The notes under the pieces were generated by a model. It made no database searches. It was not told where the DNA came from and saw only the letters and a program-made list of their open reading frames with translations. A stretch of DNA of 64,000 nucleotides, taken from NCBI RefSeq assembly GCF_000244875.1, contig NC_016791.1:1671501-1735500 (forward strand). The letters run 5' to 3'. A program made the position numbers and the translations under genes. Shown one piece after another: positions 47,626 through 57,386 of this stretch (positions within the stretch are counted from its first letter, which is position 1; every line of letters begins with the position of its first letter). This stretch comes from Clostridium sp. BNL1100. Lineage in GTDB: Bacteria > Bacillota > Clostridia > Acetivibrionales > DSM-1351.

Positions 47626-48108
47626 GTGGCAGAGACCAAAAATGATTATGTACACGGTTCCTTAGCGGAAAAAATAAAATATGATCCATATGAAGACAAT
47701 GCCATACTCAAGTCAAAAAAGACAGCAAGAGACAACAAAAGAGTAAAAGTAAGAATTATCTTAAACATTTTTCTTGTTTTTGCAATGTTCATTGTTGTTA
47801 TGTTCAGGTATGCACAAATCAGTCAGTTGAACTATGAAAGCAATATACTGAAAAGCGAGTATACCAAGATACAGAATGAAAATCAATTGTTGCTTATTGA
47901 TATACAAAATGCCATGGATTTAAAGAATATAAGGCAAATTGCAGAAACAAAGCTGGACATGCACAAGCCTGACAAGTCACAGATTGTATATGTAAGTATA
48001 CCCAAGAAGGATGTAACAATTACAGCTAACAAGGAGAAATCAAAACTAACTGTATTGTTCAATGGTATACATAAAAGCCTTAACAAGTTTTTAAACATGA
48101 TTTATTAG
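47626..48108 (+). CDS. ftsL: FtsL-like cell division protein
   Basis: This 160-residue protein has a basic cytoplasmic start, one membrane helix (VRIILNIFLVFAMFIVVMF, about 45-63) and an external leucine-zipper-like coiled coil. Sequence is poorly conserved in this family, so the name rests on topology and on the place between rsmH and the PBP gene. GTG 47626 has AGGGGTG upstream. Earlier in-frame TTG/GTG codons overlap that site. Confidence 0.8.
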   Translation: MAETKNDYVHGSLAEKIKYDPYEDNAILKSKKTARDNKRVKVRIILNIFLVFAMFIVVMFRYAQISQLNYESNILKSEYTKIQNENQLLLIDIQNAMDLKNIRQIAETKLDMHKPDKSQIVYVSIPKKDVTITANKEKSKLTVLFNGIHKSLNKFLNMIY

Positions 48109-48230
48109 GCCTAATCACCTTGGTTGATTCAAAATAACAGACCATGATAATATATTATATATCCGACAATAAATAAATTTGGATACTCATGGGGGGCTAA
48201 AAATGAATATAATTAATTATGAATAAGCAG

Positions 48231-48280
48231 CTATAGATTTTTTAATATAACATTATATTAAGTCTATAGTTTTTATTTTT
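48231..48280 (+). terminator. terminator between ftsL and the PBP gene
   Basis: CTATAGA...TTAATATAA pairs with TTATATTAA...TCTATAG, followed by TTTTTATTTTT. The 270-bp gap (48109-48380) also has a TATACAAT at 48319 that could be a -10 box, so the PBP gene probably has its own promoter. Confidence 0.65.
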
Positions 48281-48380
48281 GGACAATTTATTTTAAATTT
48301 AATAATATATTTTATTAATATACAATATTAATTAGTAAACGGGACATTTTACTTAAATAGACAACAAGGGGGAGAATACT

Positions 48381-50585
48381 TTGGCTGGAGTAAATTTGAA
48401 GATTAAGAAACGACTTTTGTTTATACTTGGTACTTTTACCATACTAACACTTATGCTGGTGTTAAGGATTGCTTGGATTCAGATATATAGCGGAAAAGAA
48501 TATCAGGAATTTGCATATAATCAACAGACAAAGAACCGTACTATAAGTGCAAAAAGAGGCACTATATACGACCGTAATATGAAACCTCTGGCGGTAAGCG
48601 GTTCGGTAGACACTGTCAGTGCAAGTCCTCAGGAGATAGGAAAACAAAAACTCGATTTAGACAAGATTTCCGGTGAACTTGCAGCGATGCTTGACATGGA
48701 CAAGGAAACAGTTAAAAAGAAGCTAACTAAGAACAATCAATATGAACTTATAAAGCAAAAGATAGACAAGGAAATCGGAAATAAGGTGCGTGAATGGAAG
48801 AAAGAAAACAAAATTTCCGGCATTTACATTGATGAGGATACTAAAAGATTTTATCCCAACAGAAATCTGGCCGCTCACGTTGTCGGCTTCACCAATATAG
48901 ACAATGACGGACTTGACGGTGTTGAAAGGATGATGGAGAAATATTTAAAAGGCGTACCCGGTAAAATTCTCAGTGAAACAGATGCAAGCGGAATGGCATT
49001 GAGTATGAGCGATGAAAAATTCATACAGCCTCAGGACGGAAATGATGTTATTCTTACTATAGACGAAACAATTCAGTATTTTGCCGAAAAGGCTCTGGAA
49101 AAGGCAATTTCAGATAATAATGTGTTAAACGGAGCGACTGCAATAGTAATGGATCCAAGAAACGGCGAAATACTTGCATTAGCTTCTAAGCCGGATTTTG
49201 ACCTGAATAATCCCAGAGGAGTTCCAAAGGGAAAGGACCCTGAAACCTGGACCGGAAAAAGCAAGGAAGATGTAGAATATCTCCAGCAGACAGTTTGGAG
49301 AAATAAGGCAGTTGTTGATACATACGAACCGGGTTCCACATTCAAGCCGGTTACAGCAGCAGCAGGTCTGGAAGAGGGTGCTATTACTCCTGATACACAG
49401 GTTACCGATGCTACTGTTAAAGTGGGAGGGTGGAACATTAATTGTTGGAAACCAAATGCCCACTTACATGAAACTTTCAGAGAAGGGGTTTATAACTCCT
49501 GTAATCCTGTTTTTGTACGTCTTTCCCAAAAATTGGGAGTACCATTGTTTTTTAAATATGTAAAAGCATTTGGTTTTTATGATAAGACAGGAATTGATTT
49601 GCCTGGTGAAGCACGTAGTATAATGTTTACAAACCCTACAGAGATAAACATGGCAACAGCTTCCTTCGGACAGCGTTTCCAGATTTCACCCATACAGTTG
49701 ATACAGGCATATGGTGCAATTGCAAACGGAGGGGACCTGATAACACCTCATGTTGTTAAAGAGGTAGTAGACGAAACAGGCAGTGTAATAAAGAAATTCG
49801 AGCCTAACGTTGTAAGAAAAGTAATATCCAGACAAACCTCAGATACATTGAAATCCATACTCCAAGGCGTTGTAGATGTAGGTACAGGTAAAAATGCAAA
49901 AATACCGGGCTACAAAATCGGTGGTAAGACAGGTACGTCGGAAACAATAGTGGACCCAAAACTTCAAAAACTAAATATTGTAGGAAAAAATAAGAGATAC
50001 ATAGTTTCATTTTCGGCCATTGCTCCTACCGACAATCCAAGCTTGTGTGTGCTGGTTGTACTGGATTATCCTGATATGTACAATCCCGGAGGCGGTATGT
50101 TAGTTGCTCCTGTTGTAGGAAAGCTTATAGATGATATTCTCAGCTACAAGGGTGTTGAAAAGGAATACACAGCGGAAGACAAAAAGCAGCTGCTTCAGGA
50201 GGTTCAGGTTCCAAATGTAAAGGGAAAGACAGTAGAAGAGGCAGTTAAACTGTTGAAACAAAGTAAACTAGAGTATAAAATAGAAGGAAGCGACACTGAC
50301 AAAAAGGCAATTGTACAGGATCAGACACCTAAATCTGGCGCATTGCTTCACGAAAAATCCATTGTTATACTCTATACATATAAGCCACAAGCGGAGGCAA
50401 TGGTTAAGGTTCCGGATGTCAAGAACAAGTCAGTCTACGATGCGACACAAGCCTTTAAGAAACTTGGACTTAATATTCGCGTTAACGGTACCGGAACAGC
50501 GGTCAGTCAGAACATAGACTCCGGTACAAAAGTCAAAAAAGGTGCTGTTATCGAAGTTATATTCAGGAATGTAGTTTCGGATTAG
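48381..50585 (+). CDS. class B penicillin-binding protein with PASTA domains (FtsI/SpoVD)
   Basis: The protein has 734 residues: N-terminal membrane anchor, pedestal domain and transpeptidase with GSTFK (catalytic Ser near 319), SCN in YNSCNPVF and KTGTSE. Two C-terminal PASTA units start near 608 (VPNVKGKTVEEAVKLL) and 675 (VPDVKNKSVYDATQAF). It cross-links peptidoglycan. In this gene position it could be the division PBP (FtsI/PBP2B) or the spore cortex SpoVD. Only one such gene is present and it follows a terminator, so the choice stays open. TTG start with GGGGGAG upstream. Confidence 0.93.
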   Translation: MAGVNLKIKKRLLFILGTFTILTLMLVLRIAWIQIYSGKEYQEFAYNQQTKNRTISAKRGTIYDRNMKPLAVSGSVDTVSASPQEIGKQKLDLDKISGELAAMLDMDKETVKKKLTKNNQYELIKQKIDKEIGNKVREWKKENKISGIYIDEDTKRFYPNRNLAAHVVGFTNIDNDGLDGVERMMEKYLKGVPGKILSETDASGMALSMSDEKFIQPQDGNDVILTIDETIQYFAEKALEKAISDNNVLNGATAIVMDPRNGEILALASKPDFDLNNPRGVPKGKDPETWTGKSKEDVEYLQQTVWRNKAVVDTYEPGSTFKPVTAAAGLEEGAITPDTQVTDATVKVGGWNINCWKPNAHLHETFREGVYNSCNPVFVRLSQKLGVPLFFKYVKAFGFYDKTGIDLPGEARSIMFTNPTEINMATASFGQRFQISPIQLIQAYGAIANGGDLITPHVVKEVVDETGSVIKKFEPNVVRKVISRQTSDTLKSILQGVVDVGTGKNAKIPGYKIGGKTGTSETIVDPKLQKLNIVGKNKRYIVSFSAIAPTDNPSLCVLVVLDYPDMYNPGGGMLVAPVVGKLIDDILSYKGVEKEYTAEDKKQLLQEVQVPNVKGKTVEEAVKLLKQSKLEYKIEGSDTDKKAIVQDQTPKSGALLHEKSIVILYTYKPQAEAMVKVPDVKNKSVYDATQAFKKLGLNIRVNGTGTAVSQNIDSGTKVKKGAVIEVIFRNVVSD

Positions 50586-50654
50586 TTTAGTGGTAAAAAA
50601 ACAGGGCAATACTTATAGAAAAGTATGGAATTCTAATATTTGGAGGTGTTTTAC

Positions 50655-52118
50655 TTGCAACTAAAAGAGCTTGTAAGGGATTTAAATATCAAAGAAATTA
50701 ATGGAAGTCTTGATGTGGAAGTTGACAGTATAGCATATGATTCCAGAAAAACAAAACAGGGCAGTCTTTTTGTTTGTATTGAAGGAACTGTGGTTGACGG
50801 ACACAAGTACATAAATGATGCTATAGAAAACGGAACCAAGGCATTTCTCGTTCAGAAGCATGTAGAGGTACCTGAAGGAATTACAACAGTTGAAACAGAT
50901 GATACAAGGTTCGGACTTGCGGCAGTATGTGATGCGTTTTTTGACCATCCGTCTTCAAAATTGAACCTTATAGGCATTACAGGAACAAAAGGTAAAACTA
51001 CAACTACTTATATGGTTAAATCTATCCTGGAGGCTGCAGGGCATAATATGGGCCTTATAGGCACCGTTGCCAATCTCATAGGAAATCAGGTGCTGTATAC
51101 CTCCAGAACAACTCCGGAATCATATGATTTACAGAGCCTTTTCAATGATATGGTTGAAAAAAAGGTAGACAGTGCGGTAATGGAGGTATCCTCTCAGGGA
51201 TTGGAACTTCACAGGGTAGCAAAATGTGATTTTGATATCGGAGTATTTACAAACTTTTCAAGAGACCATATCGGGCCAAAGGAACATGCAACACTTGAAG
51301 AATATTTCAATGCAAAAGCAAAGCTGTTTAAAATGTGCCGTAAAGCAGTTATTAATATAGACAGTGAACATGGCAGAAAAATGGCAGAACTGGCTGAATG
51401 TAATGTGCTAACATACGGCTTGAGCAATAAGGCGGATATATGGGCGTCTGATATAGTAAAGAAAACAGGACACACATACTTTAAACTTAATTCTCCATGG
51501 GGCAGTATTGACATTGAAACTGATCTCCAGGGTGAGTTCAACATATACAATGCATTGGCGGCCATCGGTTCTTGTTGCTTGATACCGGGTATTACATTGG
51601 AGCATGTAAAAACAGGACTGACAAAGGTTACGGTTCCGGGCAGAATGGAGTCTGTAAAAACGGGTGGTAATTATTCTGTTCTGATAGATTACGCACATAC
51701 CCCCGACAGCCTTGAACAGGTACTTAAAACAGTAAAAGAGTTTGCACATGGAAGGGTTGTCAGTCTTTTTGGTTGCGGAGGGGACAGAGATAAGGGAAAG
51801 AGACCTGCAATGGGTGAAATTTCAGGAAATATAGCTAATTTTACAATTATAACCTCTGATAATCCTAGAACTGAAAACCCCGAACAAATAATTGAAGACA
51901 TTGAGGCAGGCATTAAAAATACAAATGGAAAATATATTAAAATAACTGATAGAAGGCAGGCAATAAAATTTGCACTTGAAAATGCTCAGGATGGAGATAT
52001 AATTATTTTGGCAGGTAAGGGACATGAGACCTACCAGCAATTTGCCGAAAAAACAATACACTTTGATGAACGTGAGGTAGTAAATGAGCTGCTGGTAGAA
52101 CTCGGAAGGAGTGAGTAG
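50655..52118 (+). CDS. murE: UDP-MurNAc-tripeptide synthetase, meso-diaminopimelate adding
   Basis: The 487-residue Mur ligase has ITGTKGKTTTTYMVKS, TTPESYDL, the DNPRTENP motif that marks diaminopimelate (not lysine) specificity and AGKGHETYQ. It adds the third residue of the stem peptide. TTG 50655 has GGAGGTG seven bases before it. The frame from 50640 contains that site. Confidence 0.96.
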   Translation: MQLKELVRDLNIKEINGSLDVEVDSIAYDSRKTKQGSLFVCIEGTVVDGHKYINDAIENGTKAFLVQKHVEVPEGITTVETDDTRFGLAAVCDAFFDHPSSKLNLIGITGTKGKTTTTYMVKSILEAAGHNMGLIGTVANLIGNQVLYTSRTTPESYDLQSLFNDMVEKKVDSAVMEVSSQGLELHRVAKCDFDIGVFTNFSRDHIGPKEHATLEEYFNAKAKLFKMCRKAVINIDSEHGRKMAELAECNVLTYGLSNKADIWASDIVKKTGHTYFKLNSPWGSIDIETDLQGEFNIYNALAAIGSCCLIPGITLEHVKTGLTKVTVPGRMESVKTGGNYSVLIDYAHTPDSLEQVLKTVKEFAHGRVVSLFGCGGDRDKGKRPAMGEISGNIANFTIITSDNPRTENPEQIIEDIEAGIKNTNGKYIKITDRRQAIKFALENAQDGDIIILAGKGHETYQQFAEKTIHFDEREVVNELLVELGRSE

Positions 52119-52119
52119 C

Positions 52120-53499
52120 ATGATTACTTTTGACTGCGTTGAGCTGGCAGAAGCAGTAGCAGGTAAACTGCTCTGGGGAGAACCTGACAGGACTTTTTAC
52201 GGTGTAACCACCGACTCCAGAAAGGTCACCAAGGATAGTTTATTTATCCCGCTAATCGGAGAAAAATTTGACGGTCACGATTATATAGAGCAGTGCTTCA
52301 AGGCTGGTGCTTCGGTTTGCCTGACTTCTAAACAAATACTGCCCGTTGCAGGCTGCTCTGCGGTTTTAGTGGATGATACCGCCAAGGCGTTACGGGATTT
52401 GGCTACATGGCATCGCAGAAAATTTGATATACCTGTGGTAGGAATAACAGGAAGCGTGGGTAAAACCAGTACAAAAGACATGGTATCATGTGTGCTGTCT
52501 CAAAAGTATTGTGTTTTAAAGACTCAGGGTAATTTCAATAATGAAATAGGCCTTCCGTTGACTGTTTTGAATATTGATAACAGCCACGAAACGGCTGTAA
52601 TAGAGATGGGGATGAGCGGTTTTGGCGAAATCAGCCGGCTTACTGCTATTGCCATACCCCGTATTGTAATAATAACAAACATAGGTGTTTCTCATATTGA
52701 AAAGCTGGGTTCACAGGAGGGAATTTTAAAGGCGAAGCTGGAAATTCTTGAGGGCCTAAATAAGGATGGATTAGTAGTATTGAACGGAGATGACCCGCTA
52801 CTTAAGCCTTTGAAGGGAAAGCTTCCTTTCAGGACTGTTTTCTATGGAATGAACAGCGGAAGCGATTACACAGCCTTAAACTATCAAACCATGGGAGAGC
52901 AGGGAACTAGCTTTGAAATAACAGTAAACGGTTATGAGTATAATGTTGAAATTCCTGTTCCCGGTATACATAATGTATACAATGCACTGGCTGCTATTGC
53001 AGTGGGAATTGAAATGAAGATTCCAATGGAGATAATTCTTGATGGAATTAAACAGTTCAGTCCGGGAAATATGAGACAGAGCATAATAAATCACAATGGC
53101 ATTAAAATTATAAATGATGCCTACAACGCAAGTCCTCAGTCAATGCAGGCAGCAATCAACGTTCTTGAAGAAATATCTTCAGGTTCACGAAGTATTGCTG
53201 TTTTGGGAGATATGTTCGAAATGGGGGATATGTCAAGGGATTTGCACTACTCAGTGGGAGACTTTATAAAAAACAAAAAGATAAACTATCTGGTTACCGT
53301 AGGACAGGATTCAGGAATGATATCTCAGGCAGTGGCTGATTCAGGCAATAGTGAGATAAAATTGCGTCATTTTGAGAACAACGAAGAAGCACTTAAATAT
53401 ATTCTGGGAATAGTAATGCCCGGAGATTACATATTGATTAAAGGCTCAAGAGGAATGAAAATGGAAGAAATCGCTGACGGAATAATCAAGTCAGAATGA
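52120..53499 (+). CDS. murF: UDP-MurNAc-tripeptide:D-Ala-D-Ala ligase
   Basis: The 459-residue ligase has VGITGSVGKTSTKDMVS, FNNEIGLPLTVL and NDAYNASPQSMQAA. It completes the pentapeptide. The ATG at 52120 is one base after the murE stop, with GGAAGGAG before it. Confidence 0.96.
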   Translation: MITFDCVELAEAVAGKLLWGEPDRTFYGVTTDSRKVTKDSLFIPLIGEKFDGHDYIEQCFKAGASVCLTSKQILPVAGCSAVLVDDTAKALRDLATWHRRKFDIPVVGITGSVGKTSTKDMVSCVLSQKYCVLKTQGNFNNEIGLPLTVLNIDNSHETAVIEMGMSGFGEISRLTAIAIPRIVIITNIGVSHIEKLGSQEGILKAKLEILEGLNKDGLVVLNGDDPLLKPLKGKLPFRTVFYGMNSGSDYTALNYQTMGEQGTSFEITVNGYEYNVEIPVPGIHNVYNALAAIAVGIEMKIPMEIILDGIKQFSPGNMRQSIINHNGIKIINDAYNASPQSMQAAINVLEEISSGSRSIAVLGDMFEMGDMSRDLHYSVGDFIKNKKINYLVTVGQDSGMISQAVADSGNSEIKLRHFENNEEALKYILGIVMPGDYILIKGSRGMKMEEIADGIIKSE

Positions 53500-53530
53500 T
53501 TTCCATATAAATAAACAGGGGGAAATTGTT

Positions 53531-54514
53531 TTGCTTACTTTTTCTTTGACATCTGAACATATAATAGCGTTTGCGGCAGCGTTTGTGCTTGCTCTGATTG
53601 CAGGCCCGATATTAATTCCGTTTCTGCGGAGGTTAAAATTCGGCCAGACAGTAAGAGACGACGGGCCGCAGACTCATTTAAAAAAAATGGGGACGCCGGC
53701 TATTGGGGGGCTTATTTTTATTGTCCCGGTAACGCTTACATCAATATACTTTTATCAAAGCTATCCCCAGATAATACCAGTACTGATGTCAACATTGGGA
53801 TTTGCTGCAGTTGGATTTATTGATGATTTTATAAAGGTTGTAAAAAAGAGGAAGGACGGACTTTTTGCAGGTCAGAAAACTTTCTTTCAATTGATTGTAT
53901 GTGTTTCCTTTGCTTTTTATGTCATGAGGTATACAGAAGCCGGAAGCTCAATAGCAATTCCGTTTACAAATATAATTATACAACCTTGGATTTACTTTAT
54001 ATTCATAGTATTATTTATGTACTTCTTTTCTAATGCCGTAAACATTACAGATGGTTTGGATGGACTTTGTGCGGGAGTTACACTGGTTGTAGCCATATTT
54101 TTTACAATCGTTTCTCTAACAAATGGTGAGTGGGGGTACATAAAAGTATTTTCTGCTGCTATTGCAGGAGGTTGTCTTGGATTTCTGGCGTTTAACATTC
54201 ATCCCGCAAAGGTTTTCATGGGTGACACCGGAAGTCTTGCATTGGGGGGAGCATTGACATCCATAGCGGTTATGATGCGTATGCCCCTTATATTATTTCT
54301 TGTAGGCGGCATATACCTGATAGAAGCACTTTCGGTAATTCTTCAGGTTGCATCCTTTAAACTAACCGGAAAGCGTATTTTTAAAATGGCGCCTATACAC
54401 CATCATTTTGAACTAAAAGGGTGGAGGGAAACCAAGGTAGTAGCAGTGTTTATTGTAGCAACGGTACTGCTTGCAATTGCTTCACTGATTGTGATTGGTT
54501 CAGACTTATTTTGA
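53531..54514 (+). CDS. mraY: phospho-MurNAc-pentapeptide transferase
   Basis: The 327-residue, ten-helix enzyme has DDGPQTHLKKMGTPAIGG, NAVNITDGLDGLCAG, FMGDTGSLALGG and APIHHHFELKGW. It loads the nucleotide precursor on undecaprenyl phosphate to give lipid I. TTG start after AGGGGGAA. Confidence 0.97.
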   Translation: MLTFSLTSEHIIAFAAAFVLALIAGPILIPFLRRLKFGQTVRDDGPQTHLKKMGTPAIGGLIFIVPVTLTSIYFYQSYPQIIPVLMSTLGFAAVGFIDDFIKVVKKRKDGLFAGQKTFFQLIVCVSFAFYVMRYTEAGSSIAIPFTNIIIQPWIYFIFIVLFMYFFSNAVNITDGLDGLCAGVTLVVAIFFTIVSLTNGEWGYIKVFSAAIAGGCLGFLAFNIHPAKVFMGDTGSLALGGALTSIAVMMRMPLILFLVGGIYLIEALSVILQVASFKLTGKRIFKMAPIHHHFELKGWRETKVVAVFIVATVLLAIASLIVIGSDLF

Positions 54515-54583
54515 TAATGGGAATTAATAACATACTTTTTACATATAATCAAAATATACACGGTACAAGGCTGGAGGAATGAA

Positions 54584-55696
54584 ATGAAGAACAAGAACAC
54601 AAAGCCTTTTGATTTTTGGATATTTGCAGCAGTAATTTTGTTACTTTCATTGGGAACCATAATGGTATTCAGCTCCAGTTATTATTTTTCTACGCAAAAG
54701 ACTGGGGAGTCATTTTTGCTGTTAAGGCCGCAACTCCTTTACATGGCATTGAGTATTGCGGTTCTGGTAGGGACGATGAATTTTGACTATCGTAAATGGG
54801 GCAAGATATCGCCTATTATTCTTATGGTAAGCATAGGTTTACTTATATTGGTATTAATCCCTGGAGTAGGGCAGAGGCAAAACGGTGCACAGAGATGGCT
54901 TGGAGTGGGTTCAAAAACTATTCAGCCCTCTGAGTTGGCAAAGCTGGGAATTATTATGTTTTTGTCTTTCAGCCTGTCCAAGAGAAAGGATGTTTTGCAG
55001 TCGTTTACTAAAGGACTGTTACCATATCTTCTCTTAATAGGATTTGTCGCCGGACTGGTTGTAGTAGAACCTCATTTAAGCGGTACTCTTATTATCGTAA
55101 TTACTTCGTTTATAATACTTTTCTGTGCGGGAGCAAAGATATCACACTTTGTTGTTATGGCAGCCCCCGGTGTAGTGGCCATGGTTGGTGCGATACTCAT
55201 GGCTTCCTACCGATTAGACAGGGTAAAGGCGTGGCTACACCCCTTTGATTTCTACAAGGATCAGGGTTGGCAGACGGTTCAATCTTTGCTGGCTATCGGT
55301 TCGGGAGGAATCTTTGGAAGAGGGCTGGGACAAAGTATGCAGAAGTATCTTTGGATTCCCGAACCTTATAATGACTATATCTTTGCAGTGTTGTCGGAGG
55401 AGCTTGGATTTATAGGGGCACTTGTGGTAATGCTATTGTTTCTTATATTTATTTGGAGGGGCATAAAGGTTGCCATGAATGCGCCGGATACCTTTGGAAG
55501 CCTTATGGCCACAGGTATAACCTGCCTTATAGGTCTGCAATTTCTGTTTAACGTTGCAGTTGTAACAAATTCCATACCGCCGACAGGTATATCTCTTCCG
55601 TTCTTTAGTTATGGGGGAACATCACTGGTATTTCTTATGTTTGGAGTTGGAATACTGCTAAATATATCAAGATATTCAAATTATGAACGATTCTGA
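54584..55696 (+). CDS. ftsW: SEDS-family division/sporulation polymerase FtsW (or SpoVE)
   Basis: The 370-residue, ten-helix protein has LGTIMVFSSSYYFS, IQPSELAKLGIIMFLSF, DFYKDQGWQTVQSLLAIGSGG and PPTGISLPFFSYGGTSLVF. It acts with the class B PBP above. It stands directly after mraY, where murD is usually found first. SpoVE is an equally good name in spore formers. Confidence 0.93.
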   Translation: MKNKNTKPFDFWIFAAVILLLSLGTIMVFSSSYYFSTQKTGESFLLLRPQLLYMALSIAVLVGTMNFDYRKWGKISPIILMVSIGLLILVLIPGVGQRQNGAQRWLGVGSKTIQPSELAKLGIIMFLSFSLSKRKDVLQSFTKGLLPYLLLIGFVAGLVVVEPHLSGTLIIVITSFIILFCAGAKISHFVVMAAPGVVAMVGAILMASYRLDRVKAWLHPFDFYKDQGWQTVQSLLAIGSGGIFGRGLGQSMQKYLWIPEPYNDYIFAVLSEELGFIGALVVMLLFLIFIWRGIKVAMNAPDTFGSLMATGITCLIGLQFLFNVAVVTNSIPPTGISLPFFSYGGTSLVFLMFGVGILLNISRYSNYERF

Positions 55697-55707
55697 GGTG
55701 AGATCAT

Positions 55708-56802
55708 TTGAAGGTTTTAATAGCAGGAGGAGGAACGGGAGGACATATAAATCCCGGACTGGCGATTGCAAAGTATATAAAGCAAAAGGAAGCAGAAGCT
55801 GATATTGCATTTGTAGGGACAAAAAAAGGCTTGGAGACAAAACTGGTTCCCAGAGAAGGTTTTCCTTTGGAAACCATTACTGTGAGGGGTTTCAAAAGAA
55901 AGCTTTCGCTGGATACACTAATTGCTATAAAGGAACTGATACAGAGTTTCTTTCAGGCATCAAGACTTTTAAAAAGAATTAAGCCGGATGTTGTTATTGG
56001 TACAGGAGGATATGTATGCGGTCCTGTGCTATATATGGCAGCCAAAAAAGGAATACCCACATTAATACATGAATCAAATGCTTTTCCGGGTGTAACCAAC
56101 AGGCTGCTTGAAAGATATGTCAATTATGTTGCTATAAGCTTCAAAGATGCGGAAAAGTACTTTAAGAATAAGAAAAAGCTGGTTCTCACCGGTAATCCGG
56201 TAAGGGAGGAGTTGCTTAAATCCGACAGAGAAATTGTTGTATCCGATTTGGGCATGGTTGAGGGAAAACCTTTGATAGTTGCAATGGGAGGCAGCAGGGG
56301 AGCAAGGAAAATCAACGAAACAATTGCCGATATGCTCAACAACTATTTCAAGGGTGAATTTAACCTGATTTTTGCAACAGGAGAAGCTCAGTTCGATGAT
56401 ATAAGTGCAACTGTTAAAGTTGATGAGAAGTACAAGAGTATGGTAAAAGTAGTACCTTACATATATAATGTAGATCAGGTTTATACAGCAAGCGATTTGA
56501 TGATTTGCAGAGCAGGAGCCATAACAATAAGTGAGCTTCAAGTAATGGGGATACCTTCAATTCTGATTCCATCACCTTATGTGACAGCAAACCATCAGGA
56601 GCATAATGCAAGGTCACTGGAGAGAGACGGCGGAGCAGTGGTAATACTTGAAAGCGAACTTAATGCTGATTTGCTCTATAAACAAATTTGCAGTTTAATT
56701 TTCAATAAGGATGTATTGAAGAAGATGTCAAAAAATGCTTCGAAAAACAGTGTAACAGATTCAGTTGAAAAAATATATCACCTTATCAAGGAGATAATAT
56801 AA
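55708..56802 (+). CDS. murG: UDP-GlcNAc:lipid I N-acetylglucosaminyltransferase
   Basis: The 364-residue GT-B enzyme has LIAGGGTGGHINPGLAIAKY, GTGGYVCGPV, HESNAFPGVTNRLL and MICRAGAITISEL. It makes lipid II. TTG start after GAGGTGAGA. Last gene of the cluster. Confidence 0.97.
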   Translation: MKVLIAGGGTGGHINPGLAIAKYIKQKEAEADIAFVGTKKGLETKLVPREGFPLETITVRGFKRKLSLDTLIAIKELIQSFFQASRLLKRIKPDVVIGTGGYVCGPVLYMAAKKGIPTLIHESNAFPGVTNRLLERYVNYVAISFKDAEKYFKNKKKLVLTGNPVREELLKSDREIVVSDLGMVEGKPLIVAMGGSRGARKINETIADMLNNYFKGEFNLIFATGEAQFDDISATVKVDEKYKSMVKVVPYIYNVDQVYTASDLMICRAGAITISELQVMGIPSILIPSPYVTANHQEHNARSLERDGGAVVILESELNADLLYKQICSLIFNKDVLKKMSKNASKNSVTDSVEKIYHLIKEII

Positions 56803-56832
56803 AAACAGCAGGAGTAAACTCCTGCTGTTTTT
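56801..56832. terminator. bidirectional terminator after murG
   Basis: AAAAACAGCAGGAG and CTCCTGCTGTTTTT form a perfect 14-bp stem with a 4-base loop. It serves both murG and the convergent SASP gene. Confidence 0.92.
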
Positions 56833-56838
56833 CTTACT

Positions 56839-57033
56839 TTAAGCCTGTGGGTTTTGATCTCTGAAAGAAGAAAAAACCTTCTTTACTATAGTACCACCGA
56901 TCTTTCCTGCATCTCTGGAAGTGATATCACCATTATAACCTTCCTTCAAGTTGACACCAACTTCTCTTGCAACTTCGTACTTCATGTTGTCAAAAGCTCC
57001 ACTGCTTCTTCCGCCACTTCTGTTGTTAGCCAT
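56839..57033 (-). CDS. alpha/beta-type small acid-soluble spore protein
   Basis: The 64-residue protein has the two SASP blocks: NMKYEVAREVGVNL (with the germination protease site) and GDITSRDAGKIGGTIVKK. It coats spore DNA and protects it from UV and heat. The ribosome site AAGGAGGTGA is nearly perfect. A sigma-G promoter is expected but I could not place it with confidence. Confidence 0.96.
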   Translation of the reverse strand: MANNRSGGRSSGAFDNMKYEVAREVGVNLKEGYNGDITSRDAGKIGGTIVKKVFSSFRDQNPQA

Positions 57034-57193
57034 AATAAATCACCTCCTTAGTGATTATTATGGCACATAAAGTCCAAAATATAATAAGTAAAAAATGGAT
57101 TTTTAGCTAAGCAACTAAGAGAAAAAAGATAAAAAATATGTAGACTATTGTTGAAATATGTGATAGAATCATTTCCGGATAAAAAAACTTTTA

Positions 57194-57290
57194 AATTAGT
57201 CCAGAGAGGCTAGTAAGGGTATATATGGGAAAAGTGTATTTTTATGGATAGAGACCCTACCTTACTGCGCCTAGTCAGTAAGGTTTTTTT
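57194..57290 (+). promoter_or_regulatory. PyrR-type attenuator before the uracil permease
   Basis: TTAGTCCAGAGAGGCTA (57197-57213) matches the PyrR-binding hairpin loop with its CCAGAGAGG core. AGTAAGGGTA (57212-57221) can pair with TACCTTACT (58-67 of the 57200s) as antiterminator. ACCTTACTG and CAGTAAGGT (57259-57284) plus a run of seven T form the terminator. High UMP with PyrR would favour termination. The 57034-57193 stretch holds only a weak promoter-like TAGACT-17-TAGAAT. Confidence 0.85.
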
Positions 57291-57386
57291 ATTTGCATAA
57301 ATCAATTTTCGTATGTTGGATATGATTAGAATTATCATATTAAAATATACGAGTTGATTACAAAATTTTTGGAGGGGATTTATACA

